Positions 10,422-21,953 of a DNA stretch of 64,000 bases are shown here, one piece after another. The translations under genes and the position numbers were made by a program. Origin of the DNA: Cephalotus follicularis (taxonomy: Eukaryota; Streptophyta; Magnoliopsida; Oxalidales; Cephalotaceae); the NCBI GenBank assembly GCA_001972305.1, contig BDDD01000879.1, positions 26,494 to 90,493 of the forward strand. Direction: 5' to 3'. The first letter of the stretch is position 1, and every line of letters starts with the position of its first letter. A model generated the notes under the pieces. The model made no database searches and was not told where the DNA came from. It saw only the letters and a list, made by a program, of their open reading frames with translations.

Positions 10422-13400
10422 TGTCACACCCGTTCCCGACAATAACCGACATCCTACCGAGAACGGATATGACATTCCATATGAAAACTTCCTTTCGGAA
10501 GTCACCACATGGTTTTTATAAACTCACTTTAAACTTGCAAGCCAAGAAGTTAAACTTTTTCAAAAAACTTGAAAATTTTTCTAACTCTTAAATTGTTATG
10601 AAAATCGGGCATGTAGTATCCGTTTATCGGACTATGCCCCCTGTAAAGAAAAACAAAGTTTATAAAAACACACTCCCGAAGGAGGAATCAACAGTTTATA
10701 AAGTGGGCTCAGCCCTCAGCAACCACAATTTTAAAGCAATAAACATTGGTTGGGCTTAGCCTCAACCATTTCAACTAGCAATAAAAGTAACTCTATATGG
10801 CTCGGCCCTTTAAAAGCAAAACTTATATGAAAACATAAGTAAATGCATAATTAAAATGTTGATGTAATGCTACTATGCATGTGTTGAAATCCTGGTAGCA
10901 TGCCCTGCCTCCGTGGTCAAACATCTACAGCAACAAACTAGCAATCATCTTGTCTCTATCTGGAAGGGAAAGAAAAAAAAAGAGGGGGGTTAGTCCAAAT
11001 GACTAAGTGAGTAGAAACAACAAATACATCTCCCATAACTATGTATCAAATAAAATGAGAAATAATATAATCTCAAAGTAAAATACAAAGTAAATCTACG
11101 GTAAGAATGAAATCAAGAATCACAAAGGAAATCAAGATCCAAAGGGATAGTCAAAATCAACAGAAGATGTCAAGATCCATAAGAATTCATGATCCACAAA
11201 AGGATATCGATATCACAAAGAAATATCGAGATCCTCGAAGGATATCAAGTTCCACAAACGTTAACTCACAAAAAAGGAATCAAGATACGCAAGTATAAAA
11301 GAAATCCGAGAAGGAAGTCTCGATACTCAACAATTAGCTCCACAATATAAACATAAGTCAAGAAATGATAACAAGATCCACAAAAGAAATCAAGATCATC
11401 TCAAAGCTCAAGACTCACGAGCACAATAAAATCAGAGTACATAAAGTATCAAGAATCAAGGATGTGATCAAGAATATAAACTCATGCTGATAGAATCAAT
11501 AAATGAAAGAAATGAAAGATCATCATGGCTCTATAAAATAACGCTCAAACTCATCAATGCAATAACGTAGAAAATCCAGGAAACAATCTCAATGATCAAG
11601 TCAATACTATACAATACGATTGACTCACAATGAATTAACCAAGGACTCATCAAGGAAGTCCACTGAACGAATATCAAATCAAGACAGAATCAAATACATG
11701 AGAGTCACAATAAATCCAAGTATCTGAATATCAAAACTCAAAGATACGATCATAAATAAAATATCACAGATCAAGAATGTAATATGTGCCCCAAGAATCA
11801 TAAACAACAAATATAAGGGGATGCTGGTACCAATCCTGTCACTGTCTCATATCCTTGCCAAATCACATGGCGTCATAACATAACCGCTGCAACAATAATA
11901 TAGGCCAATAGGCTACAGGATGTGATCATCATTCATCATACATCGGTGCAGAGTGCCTATGGTAAGAATAACATCCATACCTCGCACGAGGGGCCGGCAT
12001 ATACCGCACGGACCCTAGCCCTCGCCGAGAAAACCCGCACACATACTCAACCTCATCCGAGGGACCCGCGTGCAATATAGATCAACAACCAAACACAGTC
12101 CAATAGGAGGGTAATGGAGCAGCTCTACTGCACTCACACTCAGCATACCATCATAGACAATAGTATGCCACAGATCCAGGTATGGAACCCGGGGGCAGTT
12201 TCCACATAACACCCCATCATAGACCAATGGGCCTGCTAAGTAGAGTTGAGCGTCGAACATATACCACTCCTTAGACCGGTAATACATATCCATAATCCCG
12301 GTACCCAGCATCAGAATATAAATAGTATAACCATATAACAAGTCACAAAGTCACAAGTGTGAGAAGGTGACCAAGTCACCCAGAGCATCGAGCATATAAC
12401 CGCTCGGAATCATATCACAATCATGAATACCTTAACAGAAGACAACCGGGATACAAATCCCAACTGATATCACAATCTCAATGCAATAGGGCACATATGG
12501 ATGATATGACTCTCAAACGGTGAAGAAGTGAATATCAAAATGAATCAACATGTCAAATGCGGGAATCAATACAAATCAACAAACCTGGCTCTCAATAGCC
12601 ATCTCATAATAGAATCCAAGAAGGGGACCAATATCATCAAGAACAAGTACTATGAGAGTAAGGGAAGAGAATCTCCCACTCAAAAACACATAGCTCTCAC
12701 AATAATGATCTCTCGAAACGAAGAAAGATTTTCCAACGATATCCATAATAAGATTCAACTATAACGATACGGAGATTGAAAGAATATAATAGCAATAGCA
12801 ACAAAATACATCTCCGTAGGAGCCAAACAGATATACAACAACAACAAAAACATATATGTCCACAGGAGCCAATGCGGATATAACAACAAGGAGACACGGT
12901 GAATATACAATCAATTAACGTGTCATATCAACATGAACGTTCAATCGGAATACCAATAGATGGCTCAAACGAGAATGTCAATAAAAGATTTCAAGAAACC
13001 ATTATGGAATCATATAACAATCCATATCGTGTAATAAAATCAAGCAACGAAGGCTATCAACAAATATAGGAATAAACTCCAATTCAGATTATTAACAAAT
13101 AAAATAAGATAAAGGAAGAAGATGTTCTACTCACTGATTTACGGAAGGTAACAACCGCTGGTTAACCCCTCGATGGCTCCGGATCGAATACAGGATTCCA
13201 AGTCTACAACGTTATTACATAACAATATCCATAAGCATACTTTCCATGCTTATATAACTAGAGATGTGTAAAATGTACATATAGGCTATATGATCACTAT
13301 ATTCCCCATTTTACTCTTACTAGAATCTCTATCATCGATCAACCTCAAAGATTCATTAGCATCCCATTCACATATACTCTCTTAGCAACTTATAATACAT

Positions 13401-15152
13401 TTTCAACGTATTCATATAATCTCCTTATCGCTTATAAATGCATTGTACCACTTACATAACCTTACTGTCTCATTTTTACACTTTCCACTAATAGTATCCA
13501 TGTTTCACCCATATATACACATATGCAAGTTATATTCATATATCCATTCACACTCTACTCTTCATATTCAATAATTCCAACATTAACATACTCATACAAA
13601 TACCATTCATTAAACCATTAAACACTTTCAATTCTATGCCTGCACATGAACATATGTTCTCAATTATTCAATACCTAAACTAGAACCTTTACACAATGTG
13701 TAAACATGCATATATCGACTAATTAACAAGTAACAGGAAGAAAACTCATAATTCACTATCATTAGCTTATAATCACTTGTTTACCCATTCCAATGCAGCC
13801 ATAATTATTTACTACACATATCAATGTAATAGATGCAAATAACGAAATTACTATAGGAGAGGAAATTCACCTCTCAAGACGTTGAAATCTAGATCGGCTA
13901 TCGGATTCCTTGTCATGGATCGAAAACTCCACCATCATCGATCAAATCCTTCACTCTGCATGGAATATCACAAACGCATTATATTATATACACATACATC
14001 AAACTCCGCGTGTCACCGGAGCTGCGGACAGATTTCGGCCAACCCTCCGGAGTCCCGGTCACGATACCAACAGCCCCTACATTGACTGAGCTACGCATTA
14101 CGGCTGAGGAGCGACCGTGACTCGGAGAAGAAACGCTCGATCACAGCCAGAAGTGAGGTCGACTACTGAGTCGACTCGCCGGTCATCCAATAATTTAGGC
14201 CGCCTCACAAATAAGTCACAGAATGACCTGGTCTACACGTCTCCGCCCAAGACTCGCCGAGAATCGGCGGCTGCCACCGCGCCAAAGCCCGGCCGAGACG
14301 CCATTGCTCCGGTCTCGCCACCACTAGCCTCCACAACTCTCAGGAAATTTGTTGGTGGCCAAGACTCGCCGGTAATCGACGTAGAACACGGCAACCCAAG
14401 GCGACAGTGAGTCAAAAGGTCGGGTTGACTCAAACGGCAAAAATTCGGCCGATTTCGGCCGACTAACGCCTCAACTGCCATCAAGATAGGAAGAGGTGGT
14501 CTTATAGACCACAACCGTACCCATCCGCGACGCTAAAGGTGGCGAACGGCAGTGGCAAAGGCCAAGACGCAGGGGAAGAAAAAGAAGAAAAGAGAAGAAG
14601 GAAGGAGGATGAGGGAGTTACCGGTGATGGAGAAGCCACAGGGATGCTCGCCGCCTCCTCTGGGTCGTCGGTCTGACGTCTCTCCTCCTATCTCTCTGGC
14701 ACCTCTCTCTGTTCTCTCTTTCACTCTCGAGCGCATGGCGCCCGAGTCCTTCTTTCTTTAATTTGGTCTTGCGGCAGGGGAAGAAAAAGAAGAAAAGAGA
14801 AGAAGGAAGGAGGATGAGAGAGTTACCGGTGATGGAGAAGCCGCAGGGATGCTCGCCGCCTCCTCCGGGTCGTCGGTCCGACGTCTCTCTGGTCGTCTCT
14901 CCTCCTATCTCTCTGGCACCTCTCTCTGTTCTCTCTTTCACTCTCGGGCGCATGGCGCCCGAGTCCTTCTTTCTTTAATTTGGTCTTGCGCGTCTAGCGC
15001 TTTCTAGACGTGCCCGACCACATTTTTTAATATTATATATATATATATATTTATTATAATTGAGAACAACAATAACAATATTTACTAAAATGCCACTCAC
15101 GAAATTTCCACGCTCACGTGTTTTGCAAATCAGCCTCGTAAATGTGACACGG
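10422..15152 (-). mobile_element. Tekay-like element, 3' LTR (main part; last 7 bp at 19114-19120)
   Basis: It begins tgtcacacccgttcccg on the plus strand and matches 21954-26503 nearly throughout. The last bases, ggtgtca, lie at 19114-19120 beyond the nested solo LTR (15153-19108). The LTR is very long, with AT-rich low-complexity sequence (11100-13900), a GC-rich part with a palindrome ggcgcatggcgcc, and an AT microsatellite near 15035. Scattered ORFs of 60-100 codons in it have no recognisable domain. By eye it differs from its partner at a few percent of sites. Confidence 0.82.
14568..14990. repeat. 206/217-bp tandem duplication private to one LTR
   Basis: The segments 14568-14773 and 14774-14990 are near-identical tandem copies (each starts gcaggggaagaaaaagaag and ends ttaatttggtcttgcg). 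The partner LTR has a single copy near 26107-26320. This accounts for most of the length difference between the two LTRs and so arose after insertion or by slippage in one copy. Confidence 0.85.
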
Positions 15153-15201
15153 TGTAATGTCCCATATATATATATATAATATTAAAAAAAAAAAGAGAAG
15201 C

Positions 15202-15223
15202 GCCTGGCGTTTTAACGCCAGGC
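15202..15223. repeat. Perfect 10-bp-arm hairpin near LTR start
   Basis: The arms gcctggcgtt and aacgccaggc are separated by tt, just after an AT/poly-A stretch. The place, about 50 bp inside the LTR edge, and its strength are notable. The neighbouring Tekay-like LTR has a similar hairpin (gcgtctag…ctagacg, about 14990-15010) at about the same distance from its own edge. Confidence 0.8.
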
Positions 15224-16535
15224 ATTTCAAGCAAAAGAAATAGAGAAGACGCGATAAAGAGAGACGGGAGAGAGAACCAGAGAGCGGGAGAGAGATGTCG
15301 CCGGGAGAAGTCGACGCCGTACGAAGGAGCCGGACCAGGAGATGGCGCGCGCAAGTCCTTCTCCAGCTACCGGTAACCCCCTACCCCTCTTCTTCTCTTT
15401 GTTTCTTTTCTCTGTCACCACTGTCATGCCGCTGCCGTGTGTTCCACCGCCGGTTAGCGTCGCGGGTGGGTCCGGTCTTCACCTAGGAGGCTGGCTACAC
15501 CTATTCAGTGGCTGGTTTGGCGCCATTCGGTCAGAAACGACCGGATTCCTACTGCCGAGTTGACTCAGTGAAGCCAACTCACTGTCACCTTTGACCGCGC
15601 GTTTAGCGCTGAGTCTCGGCGATTCTCGGGCAGTGGTGTGTTGATATGATGATTGTGTGGCTATTGAGGCGTTGTTCGGCCGAAAACGGCCGGGAATGGT
15701 TGACTGAGTTAAAACCCAGCGAGCTTAACTCGCTGCCTGCTGTGACCGCTGGTTCCTTGGCGAGTCTCGGTGAGTTTAAGGCGGGAATGTGTTAATCTGA
15801 TGATGGTGTGGTGTTTTTGGGTGGTGGCCGGAGCTGTTGAACGTTCGGCGAGTCAACTCAGTTAGTTGACTCACTGTCGTCTGTGACTGCGCGATTCACG
15901 GCGAGTTGCGGTTATCAATGTGTAGATCATAATGGAATGTGTGATTGTTATTGCAGCGATGCTGAAAGAGAAATAGAGTTCTGTTAACACCAGATGGAGC
16001 TATGATCGTGATCGCGAGTGAAGTTTAGAGGAGGTAGCGGTTCGTCGATTCTACTGCAAGTCCTCCCGACTCACAAGCTCAGCTGTTAATAGGTAGGTAT
16101 ACATATGCTCCAATGGTACATGCCCAGATGACTATAGGCTTGATCCCTTTCGTATATGCCGGTATGGGATGGTAGTATACGAATGGTAGATCATTAAAGT
16201 AGGGTTACACTATTTTACTTGCATTCATGCATTTTGAGTGGATTCTGTCCATTGATGATTGTATGTTAAATTGATTGTTATGGTTATGCATGATTACTAA
16301 TTACATGGTTTAATGAATCGTATACGAGTATAATGGACTAAATGGAGAATTGAGAAAAGTTGAGCTTCTGCTTTCTCTCAATTCAAGGGTCATGATAATG
16401 GAAATGGTTTATGGGTTATGGCTATTGTACGGATTGATCGATTGTATTGCATGAGACTAAATGAGATAACCCATTCACGACCCTCATATATGTCATGAAG
16501 GTCATGAATGTTAGACCACATCATATAGTATTTAT

Positions 16536-16928
16536 CCCACATCGTGGGAGGACCGATATGGACAATGTTACCCCACATCGTGGGAGGATCGATATGGATA
16601 GTGTTTATCCCACATCGTGGGAGGACCGATATGGACAATGTTACCCCACATCGTGGGAGGATCGATATGGATAGTGTTTATTACACATTGTGGGAGGACC
16701 GATATGGACAATGTTACCCCACTTTGTGGGAGGATCGATATGGATAGTGTTTATCGCACATCGTGGGAGGATCGATATGGATAGTGTTTATCCCACGTCG
16801 TGGGAGGATCGATATGGATAGTGTTTATCCCACATCGTGGGAGGACCGATATGGACAATGTTACCCCACATCGTTGGAGGATCGATATGGATAGTGCTTG
16901 CCCCACATCGTGGGAGGACCGATATGGA
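16536..16928. repeat. 37-bp tandem array, about 10 units, each with an internal hairpin
   Basis: Units alternate between two forms, ending in gaccgatatggacaatgtta or gatcgatatggatagtgttta. Each contains cccacatcgtggg, arms ccca(c)/gtggg around atc. Higher-order pairs of about 74 bp are visible. Small ORFs across it are by-products of the repeat. Confidence 0.88.
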
Positions 16929-17039
16929 TGGTATGGTATGGATATGGTATGCATGGACCTATGGTATGCACGGTATGGTCAGTGTTATCTCGACCCTATT
17001 CTCCCACGACACGAATAGTGTGTAGATAATGGTATGGAC

Positions 17040-18060
17040 CTTATGAATTGCTATTGAATGTATCGTTATCGAATCGTATCGTTATTGTATCGCATCGTTA
17101 TGAATCGTATCGATATTGTATCATTATGGATCGTATCATTATCGAATTGTATCGTTATCGTATCGCATCGTTATAGATCGTAATTGTATCGTTATTGGAC
17201 TAGGACCTACGAGGGACTAGTACATCGGACCAGGACCTTCGAGGGACTGGGATTGTATCGTTATTGGACTAGAACCTACGAGGGACTAGTACATCGGACC
17301 AGGACCTTCGAGGGACTGGGATTGTATCGTTATTGGACTAGGACCTACGAGGGACTAGTATATCGAATCAGGACCTTCGAGGGACTAGGATTGTATCGTT
17401 ATCGGCTAGGACCTACGAGGGACTAGTATATCGGAATAGTGATCGTATCATTATCGAATCGTATGGTATCGTTATGGATTGTATCGTATCGTCATCGTAT
17501 CGTTATGATTCGTATCGTATCTTTGGACTGGGTCCATTATGAACAAGTCCATATTGTAATAAGGGTTGGGACCATTGTGAACAAACCTTATCGTATCGCT
17601 ATTGATAAGGCTACGGATGGCTATGGATATGGTTACGGGAAACTGTTACGGTAAACGGTTATGGACAATATTGAACCAGGACCTTCGGGAACTGGGTAAT
17701 CGTATCGTTATCGGATCTGGACCTTCGGGAACTGGGTAATTGTATCGTTATCGGACTAGGACCTTCGGGAACTAGTATATCAGACCAGGACCTTCGAGGA
17801 ACTGGGAATCATATCGAATTATTATCGAATCGTAATCATATCTTATCGTTATTGAATCGTATTGTATTGTTATAGATTGTATCATATCGTTATCGAATCG
17901 TTATGAATCGAATCATCATGGATTGTAAACGGTTATGGACCGTTATCAGATTGGACCCTAAACGGGTATGAATTGCAAACGGTTATGGACTGTTATCGGA
18001 CATGGACAGTAAATGGATGTGAATTGTAAATGGTTATGGACCGTATCATTATGGATTGTG
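17040..18060. repeat. ATCG-rich simple and 69-bp tandem repeats in the solo LTR
   Basis: Runs of gtatcgttatcgaatcgtat-like words surround a clear 69-bp array (17194-17432, starts at 17194, 17263, 17332 and 17401, about 3.5 units). The units carry ggaccttcgagggactgg and ggacctacgagggactag. Looser copies with ggaccttcgggaactgg follow at 17670-17810. No gene is seen. Confidence 0.8.
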
Positions 18061-18502
18061 ATGGTCCTGATTGTTATGGTATGGCTATGATATGGTTACG
18101 GTAGGACCATGGTATGTATCCCCAGATGGTTGTTGTTGATCCTATTCTTACACGTCGGTATGGGACGGTTGTATACGAATGGTAGATCACTAGTGTATGT
18201 GAATCTAGGGGAATGGTTGTAATGGGCTAGAACCTTTGGGGTCTGGCATTGGCCTGTTAAAGAGTGATGATTGATTTGATCCCATTCCTATACACCGGTA
18301 TGGGACTGTCGTATACGAATGGTAGATCACATGTTATATTGTTCTCTAGGTTATGGTGCATGACCTTTATATTATGAGCTATATTGCTATGAATTGGCAT
18401 TCATACATCTCTTGCCATGCATACATCTCACATATTGTACACATATCTGCTGCACTTCTATATGTTCATTGCATATGTATATCCTACACAACCTTCGGGT
18501 TG

Positions 18503-18539
18503 CTGACCCATTGCATTGTATTGTAATGTAATGGGTCAG
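18503..18539. repeat. Inverted repeat ctgacccat…atgggtcag
   Basis: Nine-base arms at 18503-18511 and 18531-18539. The same arms occur at 56610-56618 and 56633-56641 in another LTR, and in both a gacct-ccg-c-tgtggcag block follows about 100-150 bp later. This points to a shared LTR lineage and possibly a conserved transcript structure. Confidence 0.7.
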
Positions 18540-19120
18540 GTTCAGGTCCAGGTGGCGTGCAGCAATGATCAGCCAGGCTAAATCGCAGAGTAAGGATCTA
18601 CATTTACTCCGACCTATCTTATAGAAATGTGATTAATGTAAATGTACAAATGTTATATAAGAGACATGTTTTCCTTCTGTATTGACCTGCCGGCATGTGG
18701 CAGTGCTTGATTTACGTGTTGATGCATTGAATATGGACAGGCCGATCATGTTGAGGAGTTGAGGAATTATCCTCCGTATGTGAATGATATAATTATGAGT
18801 TAAGTTGTGGTTCTGAGGGCTGAGCCTATATATGTATATAAACTATTGTTTCCTCCTTCGGGAGTGTGGAGATATAAATTGAGTTTTTCTTTACAGGGGG
18901 TTTAGTCCGATAAATGAATACTTCATGCCGAAATTTTGGGAGATTTTAACAGTTAGAATATATTCTATATGATTCTTCCGCTTGCATGACTTTGATTTAA
19001 AGCTTTATATACTTATAGCACTTTTGAATATGGATATGAAATGACTGAATGGAAGGTATCTCATGCGTCGGATCGTGGGGGTTTACTCTCGCGGTTCGGG
19101 GCGTGACACACGGGGTGTCA

Positions 19121-19140
19121 CAATCTCCCCCCCTTAAGAA
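19121..19140 (-). other. Polypurine tract of the Tekay-like element
   Basis: The minus strand reads ttcttaagggggggagattg directly before the LTR start TGACACCCCG. This is the usual chromovirus arrangement and fixes the minus-strand orientation. Confidence 0.85.
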
Positions 19141-19650
19141 ATTTTGTCCTCAAAATTTACTCGCATCACCTAGCAAAGGAAAATGAATTATGTCTGCTCA
19201 TTTCGCCCATACTCCCCCAAGAAGTATCTCTACCACATGATCTCTCTAAATGAACTGATCTCGTATGTCATGGATCTGTACTGGTACTTCCTTAACACTG
19301 ATACGTGGAAGCTATCATGAATACTTAGAGTGTTTTCGAACTATCCAATGTCGTTGGATCTGAGACTTTCATGGCTTCCTAACTCAATCACTCTTGTACC
19401 GTGATGCCTGTAGGAACACTTTTTCATCCAGCTGAAACTTCATGTTCACTCGACAATTATTTATGAACTCCTCACTGATACTATCCCAACATAAGTATCT
19501 CGTGTTGCCAACCATACAACATTCTTGGAGGTGTCAAGCCACTAGCCTGAATCTATGAAAGTCATAAGACAAGCCCATCTTAGAACTATTCTCGCCCAAT
19601 CACACTTCCGTTACGCCACTCTGATGGAATCCCGTGGATTAGTGCTGATA
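19141..19650 (-). pseudogene. Chromovirus integrase tail / chromodomain remnant
   Basis: On the minus strand a short frame gives FHVSVLRKYQYRSMTYE (about 19330-19280), the standard block before the chromodomain in Tekay elements, followed by degraded chromodomain-like sequence up to the polypurine tract. LYGW-type integrase sequence lies further upstream, near 19520. Integrase inserts the cDNA, and the chromodomain guides it to chromatin in the family. The remnant is heavily broken. Confidence 0.65.
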
Positions 19651-21937
19651 TGGTCGCTCCTCAAGGTGATCTAGATCATAGGCGTAGAATCGATAGGTGT
19701 GAGCCGTTTAGGCAAGTCATTTTAGTATGACTTATATCGCATCGTACCTCAGCAGTGTCCGTGTCGTTCATATAATGAAGTCCATCACGACACGCTCTCA
19801 GATGATGTTAAAAACTACATGAGCCACACATTGAAGTCAACATGCAAGTTTGTGGGGTCAACAAGGTACATGATCATCATACATGTCGAGCAACAAACAC
19901 TTGAACAACGAATAAGGAACGAAGTCCTATATCCATTTGATATTCCATATCCAACTGCACAAGAAATTTCCAATAGCCTACAACACTTCGAGTGAACAAC
20001 GTATGCTTGGAGCATGCAACTATTACATGATCAGCCAACTCCTGAAAGGGTATTAGACTAAAATCTTCCAAGGAACATTGGGATTCCGTTTCATATGTAT
20101 GAAACACATGATCTCAAATGTAATCCACTAATAGCAAGTATGTTCGAAGACAAAACTAAAGAGGCATGCGTATTGATCGACCGATGAATTGTCGTGAAGC
20201 CAGCCAAGCCACGCAATCAGAATCCCGCTCGAGCGCCCGTACGTATACAAGCAAGAAGTTATCTGGACGAACCACAATCAAGACGACGAATAGTCAACGT
20301 CAAACATGTGGAAACATCGAGAGAACCAATGGCTTGCATCGATAGGCGTGATATAAGAATGAGTACAAACTCCTAGTGTGGACAATTAAAGCTAACAATC
20401 GAAACATCGTGTACAGAATGTACAAGCTTAAAGCATCATGAAGGCAGGTTGCACAAACTCATTTCATCATGTGTGCAAAATGTAAATCACAGGCAGAAGA
20501 ACGTGCACATAATTACGCAGATAAACCTCGTGCGAACACCACATTATGCGTTCACAATCACCAATCAAGCAGCAAAAAGTGCACACAATAGCATGCGTAC
20601 GAACTCTTCGTGTGGACAATGAATGCATCATTTGCACAAAATGCACACGAGCACACATCAAGATGCACACGCAACAGCGAAGCGCACAACAGTTTGCATC
20701 AATAGCACAAGGCATAGCAATCGTAGCACACTCTTCCGCTAGAGAATATAAAGCAGCTTCAATTGCTTGAAGTTTCGCGGTTGTACCACATTGAGTTGCT
20801 GGTATGTTGAACATCTCATTATCAGAACTGCGGTATTCCTATTCATGTTGTTCTACCAGAAGTGCTCCCTTCAGCAACGACACACTTGGTACTATTAGGT
20901 TGTATTGCGGAAAAATGATTTATTGTCATCACCAAGACTTACATTTGACGGCTTCATTAAGCGACGAACATAACTTGTCCTCATACATCAGCATTTCGTC
21001 ATTTCAAAGCGAGTAGTCAGTGCGGTTACAATTCTTTCACTAAGCATCACTGATCCGGCCCTGCAATATCGGTCTCTCCTGTAGAGTAAACGATAGAGCT
21101 CCCATTCATAAGGCTAACAGGATCACGTGCAATGATTTGAAAACTCATCCAAAGATAAGCAAGAGAAGTAGAAAACTTCTTACTCAAAGCATTTGTAATC
21201 GTGTTTTCATTGCGCTGAGGAATTCGTCAGCGTAATCGTACTCTTTAATCGTCTCCATGCAGCTCTGCTCGAGGTTTGAATCTCTGTCTATAAAGATCTG
21301 CGTAAGACAGACATTCATCCACAATAGATAATGTCTTCCAGACATAGCCATTTTAGACTAAAACCTTCATTGTACTCTGCTATCGTTTCCACCAAATACT
21401 CAAACAGAAAATTATCATACTGGTTGCCTGAACCTCTTCTGATAATTCGTCACTGTCAACGATTCATCACGACGAATCAATACTGGAACATATACAAAAA
21501 CCATAGAGTAGTTTCGCTAATGCATTTAAGGTATTCTGCTCGTACATCATGCGCTGATAACTCATCAAGTTTAGAATAGCTAGGCTATAGCCCGCTAGAA
21601 CTCTGACTCAAACATATCGATGAAATAAAGGGCTATAAGGAAAATAACGTCATCGTAGCCAACTTGGCCTCTACCAAAACAAAGATAACATCTTAAAGTA
21701 CCTCCAATCTTAAAGTCTCTATCCTTACATCTTACTCTAGCTCTACACGAGCCATCAATCGGGTAACCATAAAAGATCTTACTATTTCTATCTACAACGG
21801 AACCCATCTTACCGACCACGGGGCATGCTACCGAACACATGACTTTGATGCAATGCATGATATGCATGAATTTGTAAAACTTAAAACCACTTTTGAAAAA
21901 CAATTACGATACAAGTCAAGAGAATCTAAAACCAAAA
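19651..21937 (-). other. Core of the Tekay-like element, no recognisable gene
   Basis: This internal region would hold gag, protease, RT and RNase H in an autonomous relative, but none is recognisable. It contains short open frames (minus strand 21595-21903, 102 codons beginning MFFKSGFKFYKFMH; 19815-20107) without a known domain. There is also a stretch rich in gcacaca/tgcacac words (20400-20720). It may be unrelated filler or very degraded pol. Confidence 0.6.
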
Positions 21938-21948
21938 GCTCTGAGACC
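21938..21948 (-). other. Primer-binding site, tRNA-iMet type
   Basis: The minus strand reads ggtctcagagc, one mismatch from the initiator-Met complement ggtatcagagc, five bases inside the 5' LTR edge (21954). Position and match fit a gypsy primer site and confirm the orientation. Confidence 0.75.
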
Positions 21949-21953
21949 GAAAC

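Larger units (their letters stand above)
15153..19108 (+). mobile_element. Solo LTR, 3956 bp, Ty3/gypsy chromovirus type
   Basis: It starts TGTAATGTCCC and ends CGGGGCGTGACA, and is flanked by cacgg on both sides (15148-15152 and 19109-19113). It lies seven bases from the end of the Tekay-like LTR, so it inserted there later. No primer site or polypurine tract follows it, hence a solo LTR. It contains a hairpin (15202-15223), a GC-rich gene-like part without a recognisable product, a 37-bp tandem array (16536-16928), ATCG-rich simple repeats, a 69-bp array (17194-17432), and a conserved inverted repeat (18503-18539) shared with the LTR piece ending at 56949. Confidence 0.88.

Noticed and set aside
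14117-14978. GC-rich open frames in the Tekay-like LTR
   Set aside because: They fall in LTR sequence, are duplicated with the 206-bp repeat, and show low-complexity peptides on both strands.
16536-16928. CRISPR-like array
   Set aside because: Units are contiguous tandem repeats with no unique spacers, in a plant LTR.
17184-17426. Open frame with YRYWTRTYEGL repeats
   Set aside because: A pure consequence of the 69-bp tandem repeat, whose length is a multiple of three.
19815-21903. Short minus-strand frames in the Tekay-like core as genes
   Set aside because: No domain, no conserved motif and no support from context beyond lying in the core; described only as unrecognised.
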